64,000 nucleotides of DNA from Fennellomyces sp. T-0311 (GCA_025266875.1 JALLLT010000023.1:248001-312000); one strand, 5' to 3'; positions 22,915 through 35,552 are shown, counted from the stretch's first letter. The notes: generated by a model from the sequence alone, not told the origin. A program made the numbers and translations.

Positions 22915-25900
22915 TTAGAGAATAACACTATATTCATCCACAATTCGTTGTAATTGGCGATTGGAACCTAACGTAACCAGTCAGCACGTGATACCCCCCC
23001 CATATGTTTGATTCACATACCTAGGAGCGGGAGTAGTTCTTTCAACAGCTCTTTCTTTGACAGCGATCCCTACAAGATTACATTTTAGTTATCTAGCGAA
23101 CAGCAGAGTGGCTTGCAACTTACCAGCACTGTAGGTTCCCACGGCTGATCGTCTTTGGAGCTATAATATCCGTACGTTAGACAGCTGCATTCCCCATGTG
23201 TGTGTACTACGCTTGCTTACATAAAGGGAGGTCCTGCTAACCAGCGACACAATTCCTTGACCTTCTCTTGTGCATTTTCCCGTGACAGCCTTCTTGCATA
23301 CTGCTTGAGCCATTCGCGATATTCCAGAGGAGAATCAAGTAGCGCAGCTACTGCAATTTGAATCTAAACAAAGACAATGGTAGTGAGCTACTCGTGTCCG
23401 CGGCGTAAAATGGCAAACATACCTCGAGATGGCTTAGGGTGATGGCGCTTGCTGCCTCCTTTTTTCCCTCCAACAAGGTCAACATGGTTTGCCCGGTTGG
23501 ATCCAACCCAGTGTTCAGAGTCATTGCCGTGGATAACCAGCCCAAAGGATAGTCATGCGGTGTACCCATCCCCGAGTTCCAGAACTCTGAAATAATGTAC
23601 CACGCGTCGCTGATGCGCATCCATACTTTCATGCCTAGATGGTACGCAAACGCCTGTCGATAGTTGGTCACGAGGAGTGGGATGCCGTTCTTCTGTATCC
23701 GCACGTCCTTGATGCTTGGTGCATCGTTCAGTTTCTCGGCTTGGTCTTCGGTGTCTGTGCTTTCGGGAAGGCGCGCAACGTTGAGCACTGGCGCAATGGA
23801 CACACCGTCTAAACAGCAGCTCATGTTGATGACATCCCTAAACGAATGCAGCTCAGTCTGCCTGTCCTGACCACATAAAGCGCCCATCTCGCTTACCATG
23901 TATACAAGAGACCTGTGCAAGTGAGACACAGCAGCCAATGGTCGGAGCAGTGCAATATGATGGGCGTGCTTTCCAGCACGATGGGTGGGAGCATACGTCG
24001 ACCTGCTGGTGAATAAACATGGACACTGGCATCTTCGCAAGCGGCGGCAGAGAAACGGGCACCACCGGTCATGAGCATAATGGCACTGGGTAGATAATCC
24101 TGCCACAGCATCTGACCCTTGGCGCTGACGACCAGTCGTGCGCAATCCTGTTCGTTATCAGACTCGTCATCCGAATTATCGTCGCGACCGGGATTGTCGC
24201 ACTCCATGACGGCCTTTGTCTTTTCGTCTCGGAGGGGTCGAATCAAGGTAGACTTGACTTTGGGGACGCCCAGACGTATCTTGCTCTTCAGAGCGGCGGG
24301 GGGCAGCATGGCCGAGTCTAGCCACACAGGGCGTTTGCGCGTGATTTCATTGTCGTCCAAATCCATGGTTGTTTCTGATCCCAAAGATCGTTTGGTTCCT
24401 GCAGCTTTGGATGGCACGCCCGTGCTGGGTATACTTGCTGACGGAAATTCGTAGATGGTGGCATCATTGCGTGACACAATCATCGCTGTAGGCCGCGTGT
24501 CATCGTTCATTTGCGGCTACATGGTGCGTTAGAAGACTTTTGAAAAAAACAAATGAAAACCTACCCGAGTTTGAGGCGAGCCTGGTCGTAGACTGCTCGG
24601 GCGGGGTGACATGGACGTTTTTGTACGGATGGTCACCGGCTTTATCCGCCGTTTGCCGTCCTTTCCAATGGTTACGGTCTGTTCAATAATGGTATTGCTT
24701 TTCGAGGATGAAGAGGTGAAATCGGCATCGGATGGCTGTGGCGGTAGGATGGGCTGGGTTTGAAATTGCTGTTGAGGTGTGGGTGAAGCTTCGACAAGAC
24801 CATTGCTGATGGGTGGAGAAGGAGTGGCATGGTCATGCTTGGGCCCCATGATGTCTGCTATCCGCTTTGTCTTTGTTGCGATGGCATTCTGCTCTTCCCT
24901 CTCAAGTTGATCGGTGCTCTCGGGATATACACCGTTGCTTCCCGAGCCGTTGCTTCCTTTATAGCCGTACTTTGTCAGCTGTTCAATGATTTCTTCCTCG
25001 GGTGCGCTGTTGGATAGTATCTCGTCCAGTCGTACACAAACAACGGTGCCATCGTGGGAGCATGCGAACAGAGAGCGTCCATCCGGTGTCCTATATTCGA
25101 AGCATTTAGCAGCCTTCCTTTTTACTATGCTTCTTGCGGATATTACCAAGCCAAATCGTATATATTTCCATCAAATATGTCTGTTGCCACACAGATTGGT
25201 CGGCAGTACTTGGTCACCCACAGCGAAACGCTTCTATCCTGTCCGCCCAGCGCGCACACCGTAGCCAGAGATTCGCCTGTCCTTGGCTCGCTGGTTCCGT
25301 CCTCTTCATTGGGGAAATAGAATAGTTTGGGATTGAAGCACTGCATAAGCACTTGTTAGCCAGGGATCATCCCACTTGATCTGTCTACTTACGGCTACTT
25401 CGATAGGTAGCTGATGGCCCACAAGGGACACTTCTGTGGCCCAATCTTCTCTTGAAACCACTGCTGCTATGCAATGCATGCCATTGACGGCATTGGAAGT
25501 GACGATATGTGAGCCGTTGGGAGACCAACTATTTCAGTTGATTAGCAAATACATATTGCACAGAGACACGACGGCTACTACCTCAGACGACGAAAGAGCG
25601 TTGTTCCCGGTGCGTTAATGAACGGGGCCTTGATCTCCTGCTCCAAACCCCAGTCGGATGTACGCCAAATCTTCAACATCTTGTCGTCCGACTGACATGC
25701 CAGATACTTTCCTACCGGATCCCACGTAACTCCTTTCACGAAACCTCCCTGTTGGTCGATCTTTGCTACTTGTGCTACAGGAATATATTACACACGGTGC
25801 GGGACAAGACGCTGCAAAGCTTACAGAAATCGGAGCCATTCCAGACCACAACGACACCATCTACACCGCAGGACGCAAGATACTGGTTGTCCTTTGACCA

Positions 25901-26615
25901 ATTCAAATCCTGTACATCTAATCAATCGTTGTTACTATGGCATGTCAGGACGAGATGGTGTTCCAGTAGATTACCAGAATCGTGCTGACGAAGATACTTG
26001 ACAGGCCTCCAAGGCTCGTGATTGACATTGGCACTGCCAAAGACGGCTTCTGAGCTTGCATCACTACAGGGGCAGAGCTGAGCGCACGTTTGGAATAGCA
26101 TATGGCTTTCATCTTACCGGTCCAGCTCCCAAATGATGATAACATTATCGTTGTCCGAGCTGGAAGCCAGATACCGGCCTTCGTTGTTGGAGAAGCGCAC
26201 GCAAAGGACAGCGCCTAGTGACAATAATGTCTTAGACATAATTTTCCCTTGGTGGTTGTACTTTTTTTCCATACCGCTGTGTCGTTGCATAGTACATAGC
26301 AATCGATGGCAATCGGGATTCCGCTCTGCCTCCTCGTCAAAAATGGGTTCAGTACTCCATATTTTCACCGTCGCATCTAACCATTTATGCAATTTAGTTT
26401 TCTGAATGGAAACAGGTTTTGTTTTTTTGTTTTTACCTAATCCGCCTGTTGCTAAACGCTTTCCATCCGGATGCACATGAAGTGAATAAATGCATGGTTT
26501 GACGCCTTTAGCACGATCTGAGAGGTCGCAACTACGCTTCAGTGCAAGGGAAATAAAACAGGTGTATTTTTTTATTACCTGAATGAGTGATCCAAGTGGG
26601 CTTGAAAATGATCAT
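22915..26615 (-). CDS. HIR1: Histone chaperone HIRA/HIR1 homolog
   Basis: HIRA/Hir1 is the WD40 subunit of the replication-independent H3-H4 deposition complex. The start at 26615 gives MIIFKPTWITHSG, matching the conserved KPTW start of the family. The second exon has SLHVHPDGKRLATGGLG, and the next has DATVKIWSTEPIFDEEAERN and RYLASSSDNDNVIIIWELD. Further WD40 blades follow down to about 25150. The linker holds QTVTIGKDGKRRIKPVTIRT (near 24680), the B-domain type motif that binds Asf1. The C-terminal HIRA domain (ARLVVSAKGQMLWQDYLPSA, PIVLESTPIILHCSDHWLLC) ends LSKKELLKELLPLLG, then RQLQRIVDEYSVIL. About ten or more short introns are needed. The last two joins, across 23001-23100, are clean. 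Confidence 0.9.
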
Positions 26616-28073
26616 CCGGATTAGCGCGCGTTTCCCGCGTTGTCTCGCCAAGTGGAAAGGGCAAACGATTGGGGATTTCGTAAAAAAGGCAGTCATTCGG
26701 ATCGTGTCAGGTTTTCTTTTTGTCAGGGCAAGTTCGCCGAAAGCTCTGGCCAGAGAAGGGGCAGCGACACTGGAGCGGTTCGTTGACAGCGTGTATGCTC
26801 TGTAATTGTGGTGTGGCAAGCGTTGGGGGGCATTGATTCATGTACTTGGTAGGCACTGTAAGGGTATGGATGAGCAGCACATATGTATAGCCCAATTCTA
26901 TCGTAAACAATTTCATCCAAGCATCTTGCCTACCGAAACTCTTTAAAATTTGGCAACCCGCATGAATCCCTTTTCGACCTTGTTTTTTTCGTTCCAGTCC
27001 AACCTTATTTTTTGCCATCGCTCCGTATCAAGCCGCTCCACCTGTTTCCATGCCAATAATATACATCCCCTTGCTATCGTTATCCAAACCTTGGCCATGA
27101 GTACATCAGGTGCTTCGAAGCCTCTTGAAAATTATCTTTTTCAAGAAAAATGGGCTTTCGGAGTTTTTCGTCTATTTCACCTATGCTTTTGTGCTTAAAT
27201 AGTGCTTGGCTTACTGCAGTATTATCCAGTGATCCGTAACTTGGAAGAAGTACCTTTTTGCTCTAAATCCTCTGTTTCGAGATGTAAAAAACAAACGGCG
27301 AACAAGACAGCGAAAATAATAAAAGTGGGCCTATAAATTTTTAGGCTCGGCCGCAAGCGTCAGGCTGTGAATAATTCATGTGTTTCCGAAAATACAGTTG
27401 GGTATATCAAAGTGTCTGAGCGGATTCGATGATATCAGTCAAAAGGGTTTATTTTGAATCAGTAAAGAACAATGTTCGTGACCAGGTCATTGACATGAAT
27501 GAAAGTGCTGCTGTACTACCCGAGGCATTCCGGTAACTTGGTTTGTGTAACTACATCGGTCCACTGCTATTTCACAGCCCATTTTTTTAGGTTCGGTGTA
27601 GAAAAATGATCCGCCCACAGGGTTTGAAGTTAGAATTGCAATGATCGCTATAAGAGGTTGTGATTTTAATACTCTGTAAGATAAACCACGTCTATGGATT
27701 ACCCTTGTTTACATATACGCTACATGTTAATCGCCTACACCTTGACATAGGCAATGTTTTATATATGTGTTGTGGAAATTGAGACAGACGTCATTTGGTC
27801 GGTAATCACATTTAATCCGTAGTAGCAGTACATATGCTCTTCAACAGGCATCGCAAAATGGGCGCAAAGTAGGAGTAAGTATATTTTCTTTGAATGTGAA
27901 GTACTGGTAAGAGAAATAAATATTAACACGTATTGGAAAAATGCAATTTTCTTACATGATTAATTGGTTATTTGGAGGGCTGCAATAAAGTCTGATTTTA
28001 CATACAGAATATTGATGTAAAGCTCGTTTGTCTATATAAAAAATGCACAAGGAAAGCGCTTACAATACACGTC
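26616..28073. other. Intergenic region, nothing recognised
   Basis: About 1.46 kb upstream of HIR1. ORFs here are short, with no supported splice structure. It contains AT-rich sequence next to the LINE fragment. Confidence 0.5.
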
Positions 28074-28778
28074 ATGCACGCGCTTATCATGGCGATTCAT
28101 AATCTAGGGTACACTAGGATGACCTATGGTACCTTTGTCAATCATTCGCTCCAAATTTATCAGCTCACCGTATTTGAGCTTATTTCAGCAGTTTTCTACC
28201 CATTCGCAGTTTATTTAGCCGTAGAGAACAGGCCGCACCCTCCAAGTAACCCGGTTAAACATGCAATCAACAAAAAACGTGATGATGCGTTTGCAGCGCA
28301 CTATGCCAGGTATAAGTCTATTCGGTGCCTCCGACCACAGCGCTTGGTCGACCCAATTCTATACTTGTCGGCTTCTCCAAAGGACCGACGCAGGTTGGTC
28401 AAATGGCGTATGTACTGGCTCCCATCGTACCCACTAAAGGATTGTGCATGCGACGCTACTGCAGCATCAAGAAAACACTATACCGTGCGCCCGTCCTTGC
28501 AGCCCTGGTATCAAGATCTACTTGTCGCTTTCGGCACAATACCCGAGCTAGACTACAAACAACAGGCCATTGATCACATTTTGAACAGCTTTCTGGGTTC
28601 TAATGTCGGTCTGACGCGTCGCAAATGGAAAAAGGCTTGGGGTCGGCATTGCTCCAGACCCTACGCAAGATTGATCAACTGAGCCACAAGGATGAGGAGT
28701 TTGACGAAGAAGATCCGGCCCCCGAAGATGCCCTACAGGGCACACATAGCATAACAACCAAAAACCGTACAAAATAAG
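28074..28778 (+). mobile_element. Decayed non-LTR retrotransposon (LINE-like) 3' coding end
   Basis: The reading frame 28074-28682 ends in a typical LINE tail: DRRRLVKWRMYWLPSYPLKD, CACDATAASRKHYT, DLLVAFGTIPELDYKQQAID, HILNSFLG. Beyond a one-base frame change near 28650 the coding signal continues as KIDQLSHKDEEFDEEDPAPE to a stop near 28777. The Trp-rich and Cys/His motifs follow reverse transcriptase in LINE elements of Mucoromycota. The reverse transcriptase and endonuclease domains are absent, so this is a 5'-truncated, frameshifted relic. It matches the minus-strand copy at 13.7-14.0 kb. Confidence 0.55.
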
Positions 28779-29748
28779 ATGTACTGTTACAAGTACCATA
28801 GACACTATCTATCGGTCATCACCATAGCGTAGTTTCCTTCTTTTTGTACATTCCATGCCACTTTTCATCCCATAGCAGCCTGTCTTTTTCCCATTACCGG
28901 TTTTTTCAGATATGGCATCAGGTCTTTTCATCTTTCTAAGCATATGTACTGCAAGGAAATGATCATATCCCCATAGGGACAGGTCTACTAGTGTTCCGCA
29001 AATAAATACAGCTATTTAGCCGTAGATTACGGTAGCCCCCACCTATTCAACACTCCATTGGAAAAATCAATCAAGTCGACTTTGGGTGTTTTAAAAAGCA
29101 ACCTGTCGTGCTACTATCATGGAAAGTAATGTACATCGCTGTCATGATTGTGGCGAATATGAAAAAAAAAGTCGATAATGTTTTGTGTATGACCGGATAC
29201 ATCTCTGGTTAGGACAGTAATGCCGTCCTACAAGCAATAGAAGCAACACATTAACCATGTAAAGGTCTGAAAAAAAATGATGCAATCTAAATAGTACAGA
29301 AAGGATGGCGCACTCATCACATTTTTCAGTCAAAAAAAAAAAGCGGAAAGACCGGCGAACTGGAAACATCTCCATCAAGTCTCCAATAATGTGTAGCAAG
29401 ACAGTCCGTATCTTCAGATGGGCATGGTATGCCCCAATCCACTGCTGATGGTTCATCCTCGCGGATGCCATTTATAGCGGTGAATAGCCGCAGAATGTTG
29501 TAGAATCCAAACTTTGCCTTGGCGGATCGGTATGGATCAGAAAGAACACCATAATCATTACATTTTATGGGTTTCATATCGATTATCTGATGTGCGTGTT
29601 ACTATGAACTTAATGGAGTAGTTATCTTAAAGTCATAGTGACAAGTGCCATAGAAACAAAATCAAAGGGCGATCCATGCGACAATCATTTCTAAATACGG
29701 CGGGCGTTTAAAGAATTCAGTACGTGGCTAACTTTCAAACGGTGTCTC
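28779..29748. other. Intergenic region, nothing recognised
   Basis: About 970 bases between the LINE relic and YOS9. It probably includes the retroelement 3' untranslated part and the YOS9 promoter. No supported gene. Confidence 0.45.
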
Positions 29749-31202
29749 ATGAAGTACTCGGTTCTGGCGCTAGCTGGTCTGTTGCCATTGGGTATCTGCT
29801 CATCGTCGTTTGTATATGAAGACGTTGCAGCACATCCACGGTACCGAGTGGTGCTGACCGAAGACAAGATCCCGGAATCAGCAGTCTATGCCGACATTCA
29901 AGCAGACGAGGAAAGCGACAAGGTATATTTTACCAGAAGGAAAATCAGCACGAATCAAGACTCAACATGAACAAAGGACGATGCGTTGTCAACACACTTT
30001 ACATACAGCCAAGCGGTCGATTCGAACCAGGTTATAATGATGAGCGCGTATGGACAGCCATTCCAGTGCACCATACCGACGGTTGACGAGCAAGTGGATC
30101 GTTCGGTTTCTTCACACAAGGAAGAGCCTGAGGACACACAAAAAATCATTGAGCGAGGTCTAAAGCTGCTCGAGCCATTGAGCAAAGCGTGTCTTTTCTA
30201 CCACGTAAGTGTCAGAGGAGAGCACCCACGGCAAAGCTGACGATTGCACAGAAACCTGGTTATTGGACATACGAATATTGCCACAAGAAACACGTTCGAC
30301 AATTCCATGTGGATCGCAGCACCATCAAAACTGAACCTCCCGCACGCACGCCCCACGGTCAGTCGTTCTATCTCGGCTTCTTTGCACCCAACAGTGGTCA
30401 ACAAACGGATGTAGCCGAGCCCACCACCACTCTACGCCACGTGGGCGACCAGCGATTCTTGACACAACGATGGACGGGTGGATCGGACTGCGACCTCACA
30501 GGAAAACCACGAACAATCGAGGTTCAGTTCCACTGTGATATGAATGCGCATGACGGGATATCCATGTTCCAAGAAGTGACGACGTGCCAGTACCAGATGG
30601 TCATCACCACCCCCAGGCTTTGTGAAGAGATGATGTTGGCGTCGCAAACCCAATCAGATGTGAACAAGATTCAATGCAATCCTATTGTGCCCGACCATAT
30701 GCTCACGTCGTCTTCACCGGCTCATCAACTGGAAGAGCAGGCAACGGTCAAGGCTGCCCCCGCCGAACCGGAGCTCGAGCCAGAGGTTCAGCATCCACCA
30801 CAAGAGGAGCAGGATAAACAAACGGTACTGAAAGAGCCGAAACAAGAGACGACAGACTCAAAGCAAGAGGAAACCAAGGAGAATTTGTTGCAAATGATCT
30901 CGGAATTGACTGACCAGATTAATGAATTGCAGCGCCAAGTGACCGGATCGTCTAATGCTGCAAGACAAGGTGAAGAAGATATGGAAGTGGCGTTTTTTCA
31001 CGTGGATGAGAATGGCGTCTTGGTTCCTGAGGAGGGCGTGGATATGAAGACGTTGGTGGCATCGTATATGAAGCTGTTGGACTCTACAAAGGACGGTCCG
31101 GCTGACAAGTCGCAGCAGAAGCCTGCGAGCGAGCAAGAGACAGAGCAAGAGCGAGCACAGCAACGAAACCGAAAAGCATACGAGATGACGTACTTTCAAT
31201 AG
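29749..31202 (+). CDS. YOS9: ER lectin of ERAD, OS-9/Yos9 homolog
   Basis: Yos9/OS-9 binds trimmed N-glycans of misfolded glycoproteins in the ER lumen and hands them to the Hrd1 ubiquitin ligase. Three exons (29749-29922, 30031-30204, 30252-31202) give 432 residues. The N-terminus, MKYSVLALAGLLPLGICSSS, is a signal peptide. The segment SDKVIMMSAYGQPFQCTIPT, formed across the first intron, is the start of the family core. The MRH lectin domain follows: KPGYWTYEYCHKKHVRQFHV, FYLGFFAP, LTQRWTGGSDCDLTGKPRTI, VQFHCD, then TCQYQMVITTPRLC. The Gln, Arg and Glu/Tyr positions expected for mannose binding are present. The C-terminal third is Glu/Gln/Lys-rich with a predicted coiled coil and no HDEL-type retention signal. 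It converges on LSM6 with 217 bases between. Confidence 0.9.
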
Positions 31203-31419
31203 ATATCACTTTAATAAACTCCCCCCTCTCTTTCTCGTAGTTTATGTATAATGTCAGTGTAATTCATCTTCGCTTAGTTATACGCGGACAGGATATTACT
31301 TCATCCTATAGCCCATAATGAGCTGCCCGCACCTGAACAAGCGTTCTTCTATTACAGCATTCTATACTCTGATATATGTTATACTCCTCGTGCTATCCTG
31401 CCCATACACACTTTTATTA

Positions 31420-31786
31420 TCATGCGTCCGAAGACTTTTCAGCGCTAATATACAACACTGGGGAACAAACGTGAGCTAACCAGTGCCACGAGAGTAGTTG
31501 CGATCCTTACCATTGTTTCCACGAATGAAAGTATCGCCGTACCGATTCTTTAATCGTCCATCGACATATTCCTCTGTGTTCTCCAAAGCAATGTTCATAT
31601 AACCATCGAGACAGGCAAGGACACCTACAATTTGTCGTTGCTCAGATTGACGCGTTTGGAAGTGATTGTCGTTACAAAAAAGAACCGACCTCTGTAATTG
31701 ATGCCCGAATTAAGCTTCACAAGGACATGTTGTCCGAGCACTGTGTTTAGGAAATCGGAAGGTGATCGTTTTTGCTCGTCTGCCAT
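31420..31786 (-). CDS. LSM6: U6 snRNA-associated Sm-like protein LSm6
   Basis: LSm6 is a subunit of the heptameric Lsm1-7 (mRNA decay) and Lsm2-8 (U6 snRNA) rings. Three exons give 82 residues. The start at 31786 gives MADEQKRSPSDFLNTVLGQH, followed by VLVKLNSGINYRG (Sm1 motif). The second exon gives VLACLDGYMNIALENTEEYV and DGRLKNRYGDTFIRGNN (Sm2 motif). The last gives VLYISAEKSSDA and stop. The spliced length matches the family. The ORF that reads through the first intron (Phe/Thr-rich end) is rejected. Confidence 0.93.
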
Positions 31787-32056
31787 TGTGAAATGTATAA
31801 AGAAAGAGGTCCAAGTCACGTCAGCCTGATTTTTATATCGGGTGCATGAACCAAATCAGGATTACATCACATCACTATGGCTCCAATCTCGCGTACTCTA
31901 AGCTTTATTTTATGGACTACACACATAGAGTCAAGTTGAGTGTGTCATCTTTGAATTCAATAACTGGCATAGGAATAATGTAGAGCGTCCCTTAACAAAT
32001 AGTAAAGAACATCAACGTTTCGATAAAACGCATTAAAGGATGGGGTATAAAAGCTT

Positions 32057-32394
32057 CTATGTAACAGTGGACAGCCAGGTAGATAACACTCGTTTGGTAA
32101 TTCCACCTGTGAGCCGCTGCAAGAGTCGAATCGCTGGCTGAGCAGCAAAGTGTTCCATGTCATCCTTCTTTTTTGTTTTGCTGCATAGTCAAGAGGCACA
32201 TGGCACTGGTTCTTTTTCTCTTGGACACGACCAACCATGAATTGTGTATATCAAGTGATAGATTCAGCAGTACTGCGCACCAAGTAAGTCGTCCCTTGCC
32301 TTGAAGGTTCATCGACCAAAGGCAACTTTCATACCTCGATTCTGAATGACAGGAGCTTAGCAGCAATTTGCCATGGCCAGATTTCATGGACCAT
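32057..32394 (-). CDS. Possible small multi-exon gene, product unknown
   Basis: The minus strand contains three protein-like pieces. One is MVHEIWPWQIAAKLLSFRIE (32394-32335). The second is GRLTWCAVLLNLSLDIHNS, in frame after a possible 40-base intron. The third is KTKKKDDMEHFAAQPAIRLL, continuing QRLTGGITKRVLSTWLSTVT to a TAG at 32057-32059, after an intron ending in CTATGCAG. The spliced product would be about 80 residues. I recognise no family. Donor sites are weak (GTATGA, GTTGGT), so this is a tentative model. A longer ORF in another frame down to about 31957 is an alternative. Confidence 0.3.
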
Positions 32395-34527
32395 GTGTCA
32401 TCTCAAGAACCCTTGTCGGCTGATTTACAGCCTTCAAAATACTACGTGCGCCCTAGAGTTACATACGTAGGAGGAAAAAGTCGAACGTCGCCTCAAACAA
32501 AAAATTGCTTCAGTCAAAAAAAAACACTCCACACTGGTATCCGGCGGTGTGGTAGGTAAAAATGGGAAAAACAAGGGGCGCCGAAGGTACCAATACTACA
32601 ACTTGTATGAAGCGTGCTTGTCGTTAAAATTTGAGAGGCTCTCATAAGCATTGTAACACCAGTTCCTGATAACTTAACCAATTAGCAGACGATGACTTAA
32701 CAAGTGATGACGGGGAAAAAGAGGTCCCTGATTCAAAAAAGTAAGTGAGAGGTATATTTTAACTAACTATTAACTTATTCAGAACAAGAGCGATGGTGCT
32801 GTTTGTACAGCAAATAGACTCGTAGCTATGCACAGTGTAATACTTTTCCCGTCACCTTTGATGCACTTACTGCGATGATTTTCTCATCTTTTTCCAGGCC
32901 ACTGGCAAATATATCTTCAAGACGCCCAGGGGAGAACTGGTTTCACCAATTTTAGGCTTAATCAGATGATTTCTATAGCATAACTACTTGGTACAAGAAT
33001 AGTTAACTGTCGAAAGGTACTTAAATATGGTGATTCCATGATTGTGGGGAAAGCGAGCGAAAGTGAAGGTACTTCTTGATGAAAGGAAGGAAGAAAATCA
33101 TGATTTGACGTCCTTATTTTTAAACTTGTAGAGCTGTGCTATTGTCAATACATATAGAGAGTGTGATTGCGAATATGTGCTTTTTCAGAATATCATACAG
33201 CATGCATAAAAGTGTTTAAAACGACGACAGGGAACAAGAGGACCATCAAGAACAGCACATTAGAAGGAGCTATGAGTCATCTACCTAACCTATTAAACCT
33301 ATAAATCAGAGAATTGCCGGAAGATACTTGTATTTGGTGATCCAATGCTTGTAGAAAGAGAGAAACACAAACGTAAGTGGCCATACATTTAATTAGACTG
33401 ACTTAATTGTCCCCTATCAAGGTTTTACCCGAGGCTTTACTGAACTTTATGATTTGTCATATCATTTTCGGCATAAACATCGTACTGATTGTCTCACCGG
33501 GTGTAATTATAGTGGTAGCACTCCTAAAACGACAATAGAGATATGCTGCATTTCACTAATTGCATGCTCAGTTAAGCGGGTTCGATCAGCAATCTAATCA
33601 TTTTATATGTAACAGAGAATTGCCGAAATACGCTTGTCATTGGAGATCCAAATATTTTTGGTCTGTACGGGGGAACTGGCCAAAAAACATGATGTGGAAA
33701 CGCAAACTCGAAAAGCATAGCAAATAGAAAAGTTAAAAGTGAAATGAAAAGCGTTATGTGCATGAAGGCTGATAGGTGGAGGTAAAGCAACTATGAGTTT
33801 ATTTGACTCGATCTTTATAAACTTTGGCCTTAATAGGAAAATTGGTCCATCGATTGGATCTTATAAGTGTATTAGTATGCTTGTAGAGAACTTCAAGGTG
33901 AATACATGACGTTATAGTAGATAGAATGAGTGTGGCATTGGAAAAAGTTCACTTGCATAAAGCAATATCTTTTTATGCCTTTTCGAATTTAAACGATATA
34001 AGATAATAATGGTACTAAATAAGGGCTCTTTTAAGTTTATGTATTTACGTGGTATTACGGATAATAAGCATCACCAAACCGCTAATTTTGTAATAAATAC
34101 TAACATTCTTTGGGACGGAGGTATGGGCATAAAGTAGGCCAGCACATCATAGACGCAGGCCAACACTTTCCTGAATAGGCACCCGAAACTTATTGGTCAG
34201 AATGCCAAATTCGCTTAACCACTTTGCTTGCTGGATTTATTGGCAGAGAGTGAGGGCCAGAGTCTCAAGCGAGGCATATCAATTTTTTTTTCAGGCACAT
34301 CCTTAACTTTTGGATGGATATTGCAAAATGCGATGTGTGTGGTCCTATTTTTACCTAAAAACAAGTGACAGTAGCAAGCTTAAGTTTGCCACTATCCCAA
34401 TCGATTCATAAGCTTGAGATGCCAGGAAATGGATTATGTATTCCATTCCATTGACAACGGGGGTTTTACTCTCCGTCAGCTAAAATAGGCTCATAGGCGA
34501 AGGGGGATAAGCCAATAAGCCTTTACC
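32395..34527. other. Gene-poor AT-rich region with decayed repeats
   Basis: About 2.1 kb without a recognisable gene. The middle part holds the ~300-bp periodic repeat listed separately. The rest is AT-rich, with scattered stops in all frames. Confidence 0.5.
33003..33790. repeat. Decayed tandem repeat, period about 300 bp
   Basis: Similar segments start near 33003, 33308 and 33611. The best-matching 55 bases read roughly GAGAATTGCCGGAAGATACT followed by TGTATTTGGTGATCCAATGC. Copies 2 and 3 share CAGAGAATTGCCG exactly, then diverge. Copy 1 shares the CGAAAGGTACTT...ATGGTGATTCCATG part. A second shared block (AAAACGAC) occurs near 33220 and 33525. Copies look old. Confidence 0.4.
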
Positions 34528-35552
34528 ATGACCGCCCTGCTATTCGAAGAAGCCTCAACATACTTGAATACTCACAATGTTTCTCTCTCCAACGATCAAA
34601 AACTAAAGGCATGGTTATTCGGATAATGATACTCGTGCTTTGTTCTTATGCCATTCTAGGTATACGGGCTGTTCAAGCAAGCAACTGTAGGCGATTGCAA
34701 TACTTCGAGACCCAGTCTATTCGAATTCGTGGGGCGTGCGAAATGGGACGCGTGGAATGCTTTACGAGGCATGTCTTCAGACGATGCCAAACAAGGCTAT
34801 GTTGAACTTGTGGAAAGCTTTCAAGTGGGTTGGTCGCGCCAGGGCGAGTACGAACAGAAAGACAAAGATACTCCGGTATGCTCGAAAATGGAAAGAAAAG
34901 GGCCTTTACTCACTGCTCGTAGAAGGAACAATCCGGAAAGGCGGTAGCCGTCAGTCAAATGGCATATGATGGGCCAACGTAAGCGCATATACGTTTGATG
35001 TATCGCGAGAAAATGCTGAAATGATCGCTTTTGCTAGAGAGGATACCCATGACCTTTTCGGTCTTGCGCGCCAGAACGATCTTAATGGTATACGTGATCG
35101 TGTGACGAAGCATCAAGATCCAGTGGATAGCAAGGATGAAGATGTAAGGTAATAGCTACGGCAATATTACATTTGCTCATTGTGTTTTACAGGGTCTCAC
35201 GGCGCTTCATCATGCGTGTGATCGGGGTCATGTACAAGCAGTGAAGCTTCTGCTGGAGCTAGGTGCCAATATCAACGCAAAGGTAATGCATCAGATTCAC
35301 ATATATCTGCTATATTAACCGCTCTCGACAGACCAATGAAGAAGAGACGCCGCTGCATTATGGTAAATATTGTGGAACACCTGTCCGATTTTGCATTAAC
35401 AAAGATTAGCTTGCATATCCGAGCAACTAGACGTTGTGCAGCTGCTAATGGAGCACGGTTGCGATGAGACTGCACGTGACGCATCTGGGGAAACCGCATT
35501 TGAACAAGCCGACTCGTCATTTCTCCAGCAACTGGGCCGAAAGGCAGCTTAA
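34528..35552 (+). CDS. Acyl-CoA-binding protein with ankyrin repeats (ACBD6-like)
   Basis: Binds long-chain acyl-CoA esters; the ankyrin part probably recruits partners. Seven exons (34528-34608, 34660-34875, 34941-34978, 35038-35143, 35193-35282, 35332-35362, 35410-35552) give 234 residues. Residues about 5-85 form the ACBP domain: [31 protein letters not shown], then [15 protein letters not shown] and YVELVESF, with the conserved [11 protein letters not shown] and KWDAW. Two ankyrin repeats follow ([20 protein letters not shown] and [20 protein letters not shown]). The first intron begins GC instead of GT, but the protein join LK-VYGLFKQ is exact for the family. Exon 3 boundaries are the least certain. 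Its stop is only 15 bases from the convergent RRP8 stop. Confidence 0.88.

Noticed and set aside
26707..27018. Minus-strand ORF of 103 residues upstream of HIR1
   Set aside because: No start context, no recognisable domain, and it lies in the HIR1 promoter region.
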